Below, piece after piece: positions 27,413-38,825 of a stretch of DNA of 64,000 nucleotides. The DNA is from Lytechinus pictus (lineage: Eukaryota > Echinodermata > Echinoidea > Temnopleuroida > Toxopneustidae), in the NCBI RefSeq assembly GCF_037042905.1, contig NC_087245.1, forward strand, positions 30,630,001 to 30,694,000, in the 5' to 3' direction. The notes beneath the pieces are model-generated. The model was not told the DNA's origin and did not search any database. It saw nothing but the letters and a program-made list of their open reading frames with translations. The position numbers and the translations under genes are program-made. Every line of letters begins with the position of its first letter. Position 1 is the stretch's first letter.

Positions 27413-29690
27413 GGATATTAGTTCGGCTCCCCCTCTGTCGAACATCAATTGGGTGCCTCTAGATCGATTATCAATTTGGCGCCCCTCTTGGGCAATATCA
27501 GTTCAGCCCCCCCCCCCCAGGTTGAACATCAATTCACCACCCCCTCCCCTAGGGTTTAGATCAATTCGACACCCCTATGTCGGACATTAATTCGGCTCCC
27601 CTCTGTCGAACATCAATTCGGCGCCTCTAGATCGAATATCGATTATGCGCCCCTTTTGGTGCAACATCAATTCAGCCCCCTTCCCCCAGGTTGAACATCA
27701 ATTCACCACCCCCTCCCCTAGGGTTTAGATCAATTCGACACCCCTATGTCGGACATTAATTCGGCTCCCCTTTGTCAAACATCAATTTGGCCTCCCTAGG
27801 TGGAACATTATTCGGTGCCCCCTAGGTGGAGCATTAATTCGGTGCCCCCTAGGTTTAACACTAAATCGGCAACCTTATGTCGAACATCAATTTGGCGCCC
27901 CTCTGTCGAACATCAATTCGGTACCCTCCTATGTCGAACATCAATTGGGCGCCTCTAGATCGAATATCAATTTGGCGCCCCTCTTGGTGCAACATCATTT
28001 CACCACCCCCTCCCCTAGGGTTTAGATCAATTCGACACCCCTCCCCTAGGTTTTAAGATCAATTCGACGCCCCTATGTCGAACATCTATTCGGCGCCCCC
28101 CTTGGTGCAACAACAATTCAGCTCCCCCCCCCCTTGGTTGAACATTAATTCGGAGCCCAAGTGACAAACATCCATTTGGCGCCACAAGACAAACGTCAAA
28201 TTGGTGCCCTTTTGTCGAACATCAATTAGCGCCCCTAGGTCGAACATCGATTCGGCACCCCTTCCTTAGGTTTAAGATCAATTCGATGCCCCTATGTCGA
28301 TATCAATTTGGCGCCCCTCTTGGTGAAACATCAATTCAGCCCCCCCCCCCTGGTTGAACATCAATTCTGCACCCTCCTTTGTCGAGCATTAATTCGGCGC
28401 CCCTATGCCGAACATCAGTTGGGTGCCCCCCTAGGTTGAACATCAATTCTGCGCCCCCCTAGGTCAAATATTAATTCGGCACCTCAAGGTCTAACATCAA
28501 TTTGGACCCCCCCCCCCTTGGTGCAATATAAATTCAGCCCCGCGAGGTTGAACATCAATACGGCGCCCCCCCCCCTCCCCTAGGTTTAAGATCGATTAGG
28601 AGCCAACGTGTTAAACATCCATTTGGCGCCCAAAGACAAACGTCAAATTGGCTCCCCTATGTCAAACATAAATTTTGCGTCCTTAGGTTTAACACTAAAT
28701 CGGCAACCTTATGTCGAACATGAATTCGGCGCCCTAAGTAAAATATGAATTCGGCGCCTACCTAGGTCGGACACATTAATTCGGCACCAACTTAGTTCGG
28801 ACATTAATTTGGCTCCCCTTTGTCGAACATCAATTCGGCGCCTCTAGATCGAATATCAATTTTGCGCGTTTTAGGTGCAACATCAATTCAGCCCCCCCCC
28901 CCAGGTTGAACATCAATTCAACGCCCGTCTTCCATGTTTAAGATCAATTTGACAAACGTCAAATTGGCGCCCCTAGGTCGAACATTAACTTGGCGCCCCC
29001 TCCCCTAAGTTTAAGATCAATTCGACACCCCTATGTCGAACATCGATTTGGCGTCCCCCTTGGTGAAACATCAAATCAGCCCCCCCCCCTAATTGAACAT
29101 CAATTCGGCGCCCAAGTATTTCGGACATTAATTCGGCTCCCCCTTTGTCGAACATAAATTCGGCGCCTCTACACATCGAATATCGATTTTGCGCCCCCAT
29201 GATGCAACTTCAATTCAGCCCCCCCTCCCAGTTTGAACATCAATTCGGCGCCCCTCCAATAGGTTAAAGATCAATTCGACGCCCCTTTGTCGAACATCGA
29301 TTTGGCGGCGCCCCCCCCCCCCTTGGTAAAACATCAAATCAGCCCCCCCCCCCTTGAACATCGATCCGGCGCCCCTATGTCGAATATCAATTCAGCCCCC
29401 CCCTGTTGAACATCAATTTGGCGCCCCTCCCCTAGGTTTAAGATCAATTCGACGCACCTATGTCGATCATCGACTTGGCGCCCCCCTTGGTGAAACATCA
29501 ATTCAGCCCCCCCCCCCTAGGTTGAACATTAATTCGGTGCCTCTAGGTCTAACATCAATTTGGCGCCCCCCCCCTGGTGCAACATAAATTTGGCGCCCCT
29601 CCCCTAGGTTTAAGATCAATTCGACGCCCCTATGTCGAACATCAATTTGGCGCCCCCCTTGGTGAAACATCAATTCAGCCCCCCCCCCCT
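27413..29690 (+). repeat. Module Q7, last recognisable higher-order unit (partial)
   Basis: Starts with the private variants shared with q (GGATATTAG, CCCCTCTGTCG) and follows Q for about 2.28 kb. Near 29,690 the expected Q continuation is replaced by TTGTTAAAAATCAATTCGG and order is lost. Differences from other Q copies become more frequent here (ATGCCGAAC near 28,406, ACCTCAAGG near 28,484), foreshadowing the diverged zone. Confidence 0.75.
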
Positions 29691-31740
29691 TGTTAAAAAT
29701 CAATTCGGCGCCTTTAGATCGAATATCAATTTTGCGCCCCTTTTGGTGCAACATCAATTCAGCCCCCCCCCCCCAGGATGAACATCAATTCAACGCCCCT
29801 CCCCTAGGTTTAAGATCAATTTGGAGCCGGCTTGTCAAACATCAATTTGGCGCCCCTAGGTGGAACATTATTCGGTGCCCCCTAGGTGGAGCATTAATTC
29901 GGTGCCCCCTAGGTTTAACACTAAATCGGCAACCTTATGTCGAACATCAATTTGGCGCCCCTCTGTCGAACATCAATTCGGTACCCTCCTATGTCGAACA
30001 TCAATTGGGCGCCTCTAGATCGAATATCAATTTGGCGCCCCTCTTGGTGCAACATCATTTCACCACCCCCTCCCCTAGGGTTTAGATCAATTCGACACCC
30101 CTCCCCTAGGTTTTAAGATCAATTCGACGCCCCTATGTCGAACATCTATTCGGCGTCCCCCTTGGTGCAACAACAATTCAGCCCCCCCCCCCCTTGGTTG
30201 AACATTAATTCGGAGCCCAAGTGACAAACATCCATTTGGCGCCACAAGACAAACGTTAAATTGGCGCCCTTTTGTCGAACATCAATTAGCGCCCCTAGGT
30301 CGAATATAATATTAATTCGATGCCCCTCCCCTAGGTTTAAGATCAATTCGATGCCCCTATGTCGATATCGATTTGGCGCCCCCCTTGGTGAAACATCAAT
30401 TCAGCCCCCCCCCCTAGGTTTAACACTAAATCGGCAATCTTATGTCGAACATGAATTCGGCACCCTCCTATGTCGAGCATGAATTCGGCGCCCCTGAGTA
30501 AAATATGAATTCGGCGCCTACTTAGGTCGGACATTAATTTGGCGCCAACTTAGTTCGGACATTAATTCGGCTCCCCCTTTGTCGAACATCTATTCGGAGC
30601 CTCTAGCTCTAGATCGAATATCAATTTTGCGCCTTCTAGGTGCAACATCAATTCAGCCCCCCCCCCCTAGGTTGAACATCAATTCAACGCCCCCCTTCTA
30701 TGTTTAAGATCGATTCGACGCCCCTATGTCGAACATCAATTCAGCCCCCCCCCCCTAGTCGAACATCAATTCGGAGCTCACGTGTCAAACATCCATTTGG
30801 CGCCTCCAGACAAACGTCAAATTGACGCCCTTATGTCGAACATCAATTCGGCGCCTCTCCCAAAGGTTTAAGATTAATTTGACGCCCCTATGTCGAACAT
30901 CGATTTGGCGCCCCCTTTCGTGAAACATCAATTCAGCCCCCCCCCCCTTGTTGAACATCAATTCGGCTCCCTAAGTCGAACATCACTTCTGCGCCCCCCA
31001 AGGTCGAACATTAATTCGGCACCTCTAGGTCTAACATCAATTTTTTGCCCCCCCCCCCCTTGGTGCAACATAAATTCAGCCCCCAACTAGGTTGAACATA
31101 TATTTGGCGCCAATTTGTCGAATATCAATTCGGCGCCCCTTGATCGAACATCAACTCGGCGCCCCCTCCCCTAAGTTTAAGATCAATTCGACGCCCCTAT
31201 GTCGAACATCGATTTGGCGTCCCCCTTGGTGAAACATCAAATCAGCCCCCCCCCCCCTTATTGAACATCAATTCGGCGCCCAAGTATTTCGGACATTAAT
31301 TCGGCTCCCCCTTTGTCGAACATAAATTCGGCGCCTCTACACATCGAATATCGATTTTGCGCCCCCATGATGCAACTTCAATTCAGCCCCCCTCCCAGTT
31401 TGAACATCAATTCGGCGACCCTCCCATAGGTTAAAGATCAATTCGACGCCCCTTTGTCGAACATCGATTTGGCGGCGCCCCCCCCCCCTTGAACATCGAT
31501 TCGGCGCCCCTAAGTCGAATATCAATTCAGCCCCCATGTTGAACATCAATTTGGCGCTCCTCCCCTAGGTTTAAGATCAATTCGACGCCCCTATGTCGAT
31601 CATCGATTTGGCGCCCCCCTTGGTGAAACATCAATTCAGCCCCCCCCCTAGGTTGAACATTAATTCGGCGCCTCTAGGTCCAACATCAATTTGGCGCCCC
31701 CCCCCCCCTGGTGCAACATAAATTCGGCGCCCCCTCCCCT
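29691..31740 (+). repeat. Diverged satellite, first part of the right-hand zone
   Basis: Still 26-bp monomers but without the P/Q order. About 29,850-30,180 is a displaced piece matching Q sequence (GGTGGAACATTATTCGG onward). About 30,414-31,100 matches 32,583-33,270 at an offset near 2.17 kb, sharing the unusual string CAATTTTTTGCCC. No gene is visible. Confidence 0.8.
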
Positions 31741-34560
31741 AGGTTTAAGATCAATTCGGAGCCGGCTTGTCAAACATCAATTTGGCGCCCCTAGGTGGAA
31801 CATTATTTGGTTCCCCCCCCCCCCTGGGTGGAGCATTAATTCGGTGCCCCCTAGGTTTAACACTTAATCGACAACCTTATGTCGAACATCAATTTGGCGC
31901 CCCTCTGTCGAACATCAATTCGGCACCCTCCTATGTCGAACATCAATTCGGCGCCACTGAGTAAAATATGAATTCGGCGCCTACTTAGGTCGGACATTAA
32001 TTCGGCTCCCCCTTTGTCGAACATCAATTGGCACCCCTCTTGGGCAACATCAGTTCAGCCCTCCCCCAGGTTGAACATCAATTCACCACCCCCTCCCCTA
32101 GGGTTTAGATCAATTCGACACCCCTATGTCGAACATCAATGTGGCGCCCCCCTTGGTGCAACAACAATTCAGCACCCCCCTCCCCCTGGTTGAACATTAA
32201 TTCGGAGCCCACGTGTCAAACATCCAATTTGCGCCACAAGACAAACGTCAAATTGGTGCCCTTACGTCGAACATAAATTTGACCTCCCTAGGTCGAACAT
32301 CAATTCGGCACCCCTTCCCTAGGTTTAAGATCAATTCGACGCCCCTATGTCGAACATCAGTTGGGCGCCCCCCCCCCCCCCACTAGGTCTAACATCAATT
32401 TGCCCCCCCCCCTTGGTGCAACATAAATTCAGTCCCGCGAGGTTAAACATCAATTCGGTGCCCCCCCCCCCCCTCTCCCCTAGGTTTAAGATCAATTCGG
32501 AGCCAACGTGTCAAACATCCATTTGGCGCCCAAAGACAAACGTCAAATTGGCTCCCCTATGTCAAACATAAATTTTGCGTCCTTAGGTTTAACACTAAAT
32601 CGGCAACCTTATGTCGAACATGAATTCGGCACCCTCCTATGTCGAGCATGAATTCGGCGCCCCTGAGTAAAATATGAATTCGGCGCCTACTTAGGTCGGA
32701 CATTAATTTGGCGCCAACTTAGTTCGGACATTAATTCGGCTCCCCCTTTGTCGAACATCTATTCGGAGCCTCTAGCTCTAGATCGAATATCAATTTTGCG
32801 CCTTCTAGGTGCAACATCAATTCAGCCCCCCCCCCCCCTAGGTTGAACATCAATTCAACGCCCCCTCTTCTATGTTTAAGATCGATTCGACGCCCCTATG
32901 TCGAACATCAATTCAGCCCCCCCCCCTAGTCGAACATCAACTCGGAGCTCACGTGTCAAACATCCATTTGGCGCCTCCAGACAAACGTCAAATTGACGCC
33001 CTTATGTCGAACATCAATTCGGCGCCCCTCCCAAAGGTTTAAGATCAATTTGACGCCCCTATGTCGAACATCGATTTGGCGCCCCCTTTCGTGAAACATC
33101 AATTCAGCCCCCCCCCCCCCTGGTTGAACATCAATTCGGCTCCCTAAGTCGAACATCACTTCTGCGCCCCCCAAGGTCGAACATTAATTCGGCACCTCTA
33201 GGTCTAACATCAATTTTTTGCCCCCCCCCCCTTGGTGCAACATAAATTCAGCCCCCAACCAGGTTGAACATATATTCGGCGCCCCTATGTCGAATATCAA
33301 TTCAGCCCCCCTGTTGAACATCAACTCGGCAACCCTCCCCTAGGTTTAAGATCAATTCGACGCCCCTATGTCGATCATCGATTTGGCGCCCCCCTTGGTG
33401 AAACATCAATTCAGCCCCCCCCCCCTAGGTTGAACATTAATTCGGCGCCTCTAGGTCCAACATCAATTTGGCGCCCCCCCCCCCTGGTGCAACATAAATT
33501 CGGCGCCCCCTCCCCTAGGTTTAAGATCAATTCGGAGCCGGCTTGTCAAACATCAATTTGGCGCCCCTAGGTGGAACATTATTTGGTGCCCCCCCCCCTA
33601 GGTGGAGCATTAATTCGGTGCCCCCTAGGTTTAACACTTAATCGGCAACCTTATGTCGAACATCAATTTGGCGCCCCTCTGTCGAACATCAATTCGGCAC
33701 CCTCCTATGTCGAACATCAATTTGGCGCCCCTGAGTAAAATATGAATTCGGCGCCTACTTAGGTCGGACATTAGTTCGGCTCCCCCTTTGTCGAACATCA
33801 ATTGGCACCCCTCTTGGGCAACATCAGTTCAGCCCTCCCCCAGGTTGAACATCAATTCACCACCCCCTCCCCTAGGGTTTAGATCAATTCGACACCCCTA
33901 TGTCGAACATCAATTTGGCGCCCCCCTTGGTGCAACAACAATTCAGCACCCCCCTCCCCCTGGTTGAACATTAATTCGGAGCCCACGTGTCAAACATCCA
34001 ATTTGCGCCACAAGACAAACGTCAAATTGGTGCCCTTACGTCGAACATAAATTTGACCTCCCTAGGTCGAACATCAATTCGGCATCCCTTCCCTAGGTTT
34101 AAGATCAATTCGACGCCCCTATGTCGAACATCAGTTGGGCGCCCCCCCCCCCCCACTAGGTCTAACATCAATTTGCCCCCCCCCCCCTTGGTGCAACATA
34201 AATTCAGTCCCGCGAGGTTAAACATCAATTCGGTGCCCCCCCCCTCTCCCCTAGGTTTAAGATCAATTCGGAGCCAACGTGTCAAACATCCATTTGGCGC
34301 CCAAAGACAAACGTCAAATTGGCTCCCCTATGTCAAACATAAATGTTGCGTCCTTAGGTTTAACACTAAATCGGCAACCTTATGTCGAACATGAATTCGG
34401 CACCCTCCTATTACGAGCATTAATTCGGCGCCCCTGAGTAAAATATGTATTCGGCGCCTACTTAGGTCGGATATTAATTTGGCGCCAACTTAGTTCGGAC
34501 ATTAATTCGGCTCCCCTTTGTCGAATATCGATTCGGCGCCTCTAGATCGAATATCAATTT
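31741..34560 (+). repeat. 1.78-kb local tandem duplication in diverged satellite
   Basis: Sequence from 31,741 (AGGTTTAAGATCAATTCGG, then AGCCGGCTTGTC) recurs from 33,517, an offset of 1,776 bp. The match continues to about 34,560, so the second copy is partial. Copies differ by scattered substitutions and C-tract lengths, more than the nearly identical P and Q copies do. This suggests an older or less homogenised duplication. Confidence 0.8.
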
Positions 34561-35695
34561 TGCGCCCCTCTTTGTGCAACATCAATTCAGCCTCCCCCAG
34601 GTTGAACATCAATTCAACGCCCCTCCCCTTGTGTTTCAGATCAATTCGACGCCCCTATTTCGAACATCCATTTGGCGCCCCCCTTGGTACGACATCAATT
34701 TACCCCCCCCCCTAGGTGAACATCAACTCGAAGCCCACGTGTCCAACATCCATTTGGTGCCTCAAGACAAACGTCAAATTGGCGCCCTTATGTCAAATAT
34801 CAATTTGGTGCCCCTTGGTCGAACATTAATTCGGTGCCCCCTAGGTGGAACATCACTTCGATGCCCCTAGGTTTAACACTAAATCGGCATCCACATGTCG
34901 AATATCAATTCGGCGCCAAAAGGTCGAACATAAATTTGGCGCCCCCTCTGTCGAACATCTATTCGGCGCCTCACCCCCCTTCGGTTGAACATCAATTTGG
35001 CGCCCCCCCCCATTTCGAACTTCAATTCAGCGCCACCAGGTAGAACGTCACCTTGGTGCCCCCGTCATCATAGGTTTAAGATCAATTCGGTGCCCATTTG
35101 TCGAACATCAATTTTGCGCCCCCCCCCTTTGGTGCACCATCAATTCAGCCCCCCCCCCCCGGTTGAATATCAGCTCGGCGCCCCTATGTCGAACATTAAT
35201 TTTGCTCCCCCCCCCTCTTAGTTGAACATCAATTCTGCGCCCCCTTAAGGTAGAACATAAATTCGGCATCTCTACGTCGAATATTAATTTGGCGCCATCC
35301 CCCCTTGCCCCTTTGGTGCAACATAAATTCAGCCCCCCCCCCCCTGGTTGAATATCAGCTCGGCGCCCCTATGTCGAACATTAATTTTGCTCCGCCCCCC
35401 CCCCCCCCTTGGTTGAACATCAATTCAGCCCCGAAGTTGAACATTTATTCGGCGACCCCTCCCCTAGGTTTAAGATCAATTCGGAGCCCACGTGTCAAAC
35501 ATCCATTTGGCGCCCCAAGATAAATGTCAAATTGGCGCCCCTATGTCGAACAATAATTCAGCGCTCCCTGCAGTTTAACACCAATTTGGCGCCCCCCTTA
35601 GGTTGAACTTCAATTCGGCGCCCACCTTAGTCGGACATTTATTCGGCTCCCCCCTCTGTTGAACATTAATTTGGCGTCCCCTTATGTCGAACATT
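34561..35695 (+). repeat. Strongly diverged satellite monomers
   Basis: 26-bp monomers with many substitutions and long C tracts and no longer-range order noticed, ending at GTCGAACATT where the retrotransposon fragment begins. Confidence 0.85.
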
Positions 35696-35889
35696 ATTTT
35701 ACTAATTAAAAACTCTGACAGTATTTGACATAATTACACTACAACGTTTATTGTTTATACTTGAGTATTTAAATGCGATGCTGCCACAATCATTTCAAAA
35801 TTGTTATATTTTAAATAACACCATTCATGATTACCCCACCTGTAATTCTTCTAAATTACATTAAATCAATCCAAAACTGCTTCTTGTCC

Positions 35890-36596
35890 AGAGATTGGAA
35901 TCCTCTCCCAGAATCAATTAAATCTTCTTGCTCCCTACACTCATTTAAAGCTTAAGTTAAAGGTCAAGTCCACCCCAGAAAAATGTTGATTTGAATAAAT
36001 AGAGAAAAATCAAACTAACATAATGCTGAAAATTTCATCAAAATCGGATGTAAAATAAGAAAAATATGACATTTTAAAGTTTCGCTTATTTTGCACAAAA
36101 CAGTTATGTGCACAACTCAGTGACATGCAAATGAGACAGTCGATGTCTATCACTCACTATTTCTTTTGTTTTTTATTGTTTGAATTATAAAATATTTCAT
36201 TTTTTACAGATTTGAAAATAAGGACCAACTTGACTGAACCATATAGTATTACACGATGCTAATTCCACATGTTCAGGCAGGAATTAATCATTGTTTCACT
36301 TGACAATAAGGAGAAAATTAGAATATTTCATATTTCATATAATAAAATATACAAAAGAAACAGTGAGTGGATGACATCATCAGTCACCTCATTTGCATAC
36401 CGACCAGGATGTGCATATAACTGTTTTGTGAAATTAAGCGAAACTTTAAAATGCCATAACTTTCTTAATTTACAGCCGATTTTGATGAAATTTTCAGTGT
36501 TATGCTTGGTGTACTTTTCTCTTTTGTTTCAAATCAACTTTTTGTTGGGGTGGACTTGTCCTTTAAGGTCAGCTTACTATCGGAATATGCAAGATA
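35890..36596 (+). pseudogene. C-terminal remnant of a retrotransposon ORF, interrupted
   Basis: Reads RDWNPLPESIKSSCSLHSFK followed by A, then a TAA created near the foldback insertion. Skipping the insertion, the frame ends LLSEYAR-stop in the paralogue and a similar SEYAR-stop here (TAA at about 36,594-36,596). WNPLPESI matches the conserved W-N-x-L-P block near the C-terminus of CR1/L2-type polyproteins. Only the last roughly 35 residues survive. Confidence 0.65.
35961..36562. mobile_element. 602-bp long-inverted-repeat MITE with TTAA target duplication (piggyBac-like)
   Basis: The left end is AGGTCAAGTCCACCCC and the right end, reverse-complemented, is AGGACAAGTCCACCCC. The inverted similarity continues for roughly 250 bp per arm (GTTGATTTGAA, TTCATCAAAATCGG, CATGCAAATGAG and their complements). 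TTAA flanks both sides (35,957-35,960 and 36,563-36,566). The paralogous locus at about 41,990-42,000 has one TTAA and no element (AAAGTTAAGGTC), which directly shows the target duplication. TTAA is the hallmark of piggyBac-type transposition. No transposase is encoded, so it would be non-autonomous. Related copies occur at 49,088-49,620 and 58,281-58,540. Confidence 0.85.
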
Positions 36597-36893
36597 AACT
36601 TTCTGTGTCATCATCGTTTCCTATTCCTTCTCCACCATTATCATCATTATTTCCACCACCACCACCACCACCACCACAATACACCATTATATAATTAACT
36701 GATATTTTGATAATTCGTAATCATCCATTTTACTCATAATATGGTTATATAATTGATAAATGTTTTGGAATGTCATATTTTTAAGCATTTGTTTGCTTAC
36801 AATCCATATTCTGCAACTGAATTTATGAAAATATATCTACTATATTTATGTTATATTATATTGATACGTAGAAGAAAAAAAAAATCAAATCAA

Positions 36894-38825
36894 ATCAAAC
36901 ATCAATCCGGCGCCAATAGGTAGAACGTTAATTCGGCGCCCCCCCCCCCCTAGGTTTACGATCAATTCGGCGCCCCTATGTCGAACATCAATTTTGCGCA
37001 CCCCTTGGTGGAACATCAATTCAGCCCCCCCCCCCCCGTTGAACATCAATTCGGCCACCCTATGTCTAACATCAATTTGGCGCCCCAAGGCCGAGAATTA
37101 ATCCGGCGCCCCCTAGGTGGAACATCAATTCGGTGCCCCTCTATGTTTAACACAAATTCGGGGCCCCAAGGTAAAATATGAATTCGGCGCCTTCCTAGGT
37201 CGGAAATTATTTCGGCCCCCCTTAATTATGTCAATCATCAATTCGACGCTACCACCCCCCCCCCTCCTCGGTCGATCATCAATTTGGCGCCCCCTTATGT
37301 CGGACATCAATTCGGCATAACTAGGTAGAACGTTAATTCGGCGCCCCCTCCCCTAGGTTTAAGATCAACTCGGCGCCCCCTAGGTCGAACATCGATTCTG
37401 CGCACCCCCCCTTAGGTCGAACACCAATTCAGCACCCCTAGGTCGAACATCAATTCGGCGCCCCTTGGTCGAACATCGACTCGGCGCCCCCTCCCCCTCT
37501 AGGTCGAACTTAAATTCGGCACCCCCCCCTACGTCGAACATCGATTCGGTGCCCCCTAGGTTGAACGTCATTTCGGCGCCCTTCCCCTAGATTTAAGATC
37601 AATTCGGCGCCCCTTTGTCGAACATCAAATTGGCGCCCCCTTGGTGCAACATCATTTCAGCACCCCGAGGTTGAAAATCTATTCGGCACCCCTATGTCGA
37701 TCAATTTGGCGCCCCTAAGTTAAATATTCATTCCGCGCCCCCTAGGTTGAATATCAATTAACTCCCCTCCCCCCGGTGGAACATCAATTCGGTGCCCCTC
37801 TATGTTTAACACAAATTCGGGGCCCCAAAGTAAAATATGAATTCGGCGCCTTCCTAGGTCGGAAATTATTTCGGCCCCCCTTAATTATGTCAATCATCAA
37901 TTCGACGCTACCCCCCCCCCCCTCCTCGGTCGATCATCAATTTGGCGCCCCCTTATGTCGGACATCAATTCGGCATAACTAGGTAGAACGTTAATTCGGC
38001 GCCCCCTCCCCTAGGTTTAAGATCAACTCGGCGCCCCCTAGGTCGAACATCGATTCTGCGCACCCCCCCTTAGGTCGAACACCAATTCAGCACCCCTTGG
38101 TCGAACATCAATTCGGCGCCCCTTGGTCGAACATCGACTCGGCGCCCCCTCCCCCTCTAGGTCGAACTTGAATTCGGCACCCCCCCCCTACGTCGAACAT
38201 CGATTCGGTGCCCCCTAGGTTGAACGTCATTTCGGCGCCCTTCCCCTAGATTTAAGATCAATTCGGCGCCCCTTTGTCGAACATCAAATTGGCGCCCCCT
38301 TGGTGCAACATCATTTCAGCACCCCGAGGTTGAAAATCTATTCGGCACCCCTATGTCGATCAATTTGGCGCCCCTAAGTTAAATATTCATTCCGCGCCCC
38401 CTAGGTTGAATATCAATTAACTCCCCTCCCCCCGGTTGAACAACAATTCGGCGCCAATAGGTTGCATGGCAATTTGACGCACCCCTCGGTTTAACACATT
38501 TTCGGCGCCCCCCTAAAATTGAACATCGATTCTCCGCCCCGCTAGGTCGAACATCAATTCGACGCCCCTAGGTCGAACATCGACTCGGCGCCACCTAGGT
38601 CGACCATAAATTCGGCACCCCCCCCCCTATGTCAAACATCAATTCGGCGCCCCCTAGGTTGAACATCAATTTTTGCAACAGTAGGTTGAACGTCGATTCG
38701 GCGCCCCCCTACCCTAGGTTGAAGATTAATTCGGCGCCTCTATGTCGAACGTCAATTTGGCGCCCCTTTGGTGCAACATCATTTCAGCCCCCCCCCCCAG
38801 ACTGAACATCGATTCGGCGCCCCCT
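36894..38825 (+). repeat. Satellite block 2 with a 659-bp tandem duplication
   Basis: Diverged 26-bp monomers in the same orientation as the main array. The segment 37,116-37,774 (starting GGTGGAACATCAATTCGG) recurs at 37,775-38,432 with an offset of 659 bp and few differences, so this duplication is local and relatively recent. After 38,433 the monomers diverge individually up to the retrotransposon tail. Confidence 0.9.

Larger units (their letters stand above)
1..35695 (+). repeat. Main satellite array, about 26-bp monomer, higher-order organised
   Basis: Head-to-tail tandem repeat whose monomer is about 26 bp: core TCGAACATCAATTCGGCG followed by a C-rich spacer ending CCTAGG or CCTATG. 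All monomers seen lie in the same orientation. Recurrent monomer classes are visible: GGTGCAACATCAATTCAG with an expanded C tract, GGTTTAAGATCAATTCGACG, TTTAACACTAAATCGGC and GAGTAAAATATGAATTCGG. Their order repeats at kilobase scale, which defines the P, Q, Q* and q modules listed separately. The array runs off the left edge and is interrupted once, by a retrotransposon at 23,391-24,627. Numerous 60-140 residue open frames on both strands are by-products of a repeat with few stops. They shift frame with every C-tract change and are not called as genes. Function (centromeric, pericentromeric, subtelomeric or none) cannot be told from sequence alone. Confidence 0.97.
35696..36893 (+). mobile_element. 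3' end of a non-LTR retrotransposon, itself split by an inverted-repeat element
   Basis: Matches 41,781-42,436 throughout (TATTTAAATG near the start, CTTGTCCAGAGAT, CTATCGGAATATGC, CGTTTCCTATTCCTT). It includes a C-terminal coding remnant, a (CCA)n run at about 36,650-36,677 and an A-rich tail with TCAAA repeats at about 36,876-36,897. It sits in the satellite: the left flank ends GAACATT and the right resumes AACATCAATCCGG, compatible with a short target duplication (AACAT). The call is hedged because every monomer contains AACAT. The foldback element at 35,961-36,562 lies inside it. Confidence 0.75.

Noticed and set aside
130..29000. Telomere-like CCCTAGGGTTTAG strings
   Set aside because: Only single occurrences inside satellite monomers (CCTAGGGTTTAGATC); there is no tandem TTAGGG or TTTAGGG array.
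613..35606. Many small proteins with EHQFGAP, SNINSAP and RTSIRRP repeats on the plus strand, and MMFNLGVGGW-type frames on the minus strand
   Set aside because: They are translations of the 26-bp satellite in its three frames. Frames change with each C-tract difference, several overlap on both strands, and the same copies recur at the module period.
36269..36694. 141-residue open frame
   Set aside because: It runs through the right arm of the foldback element and into the retrotransposon 3' end with its (CCA)n microsatellite, so it is composite non-coding sequence.
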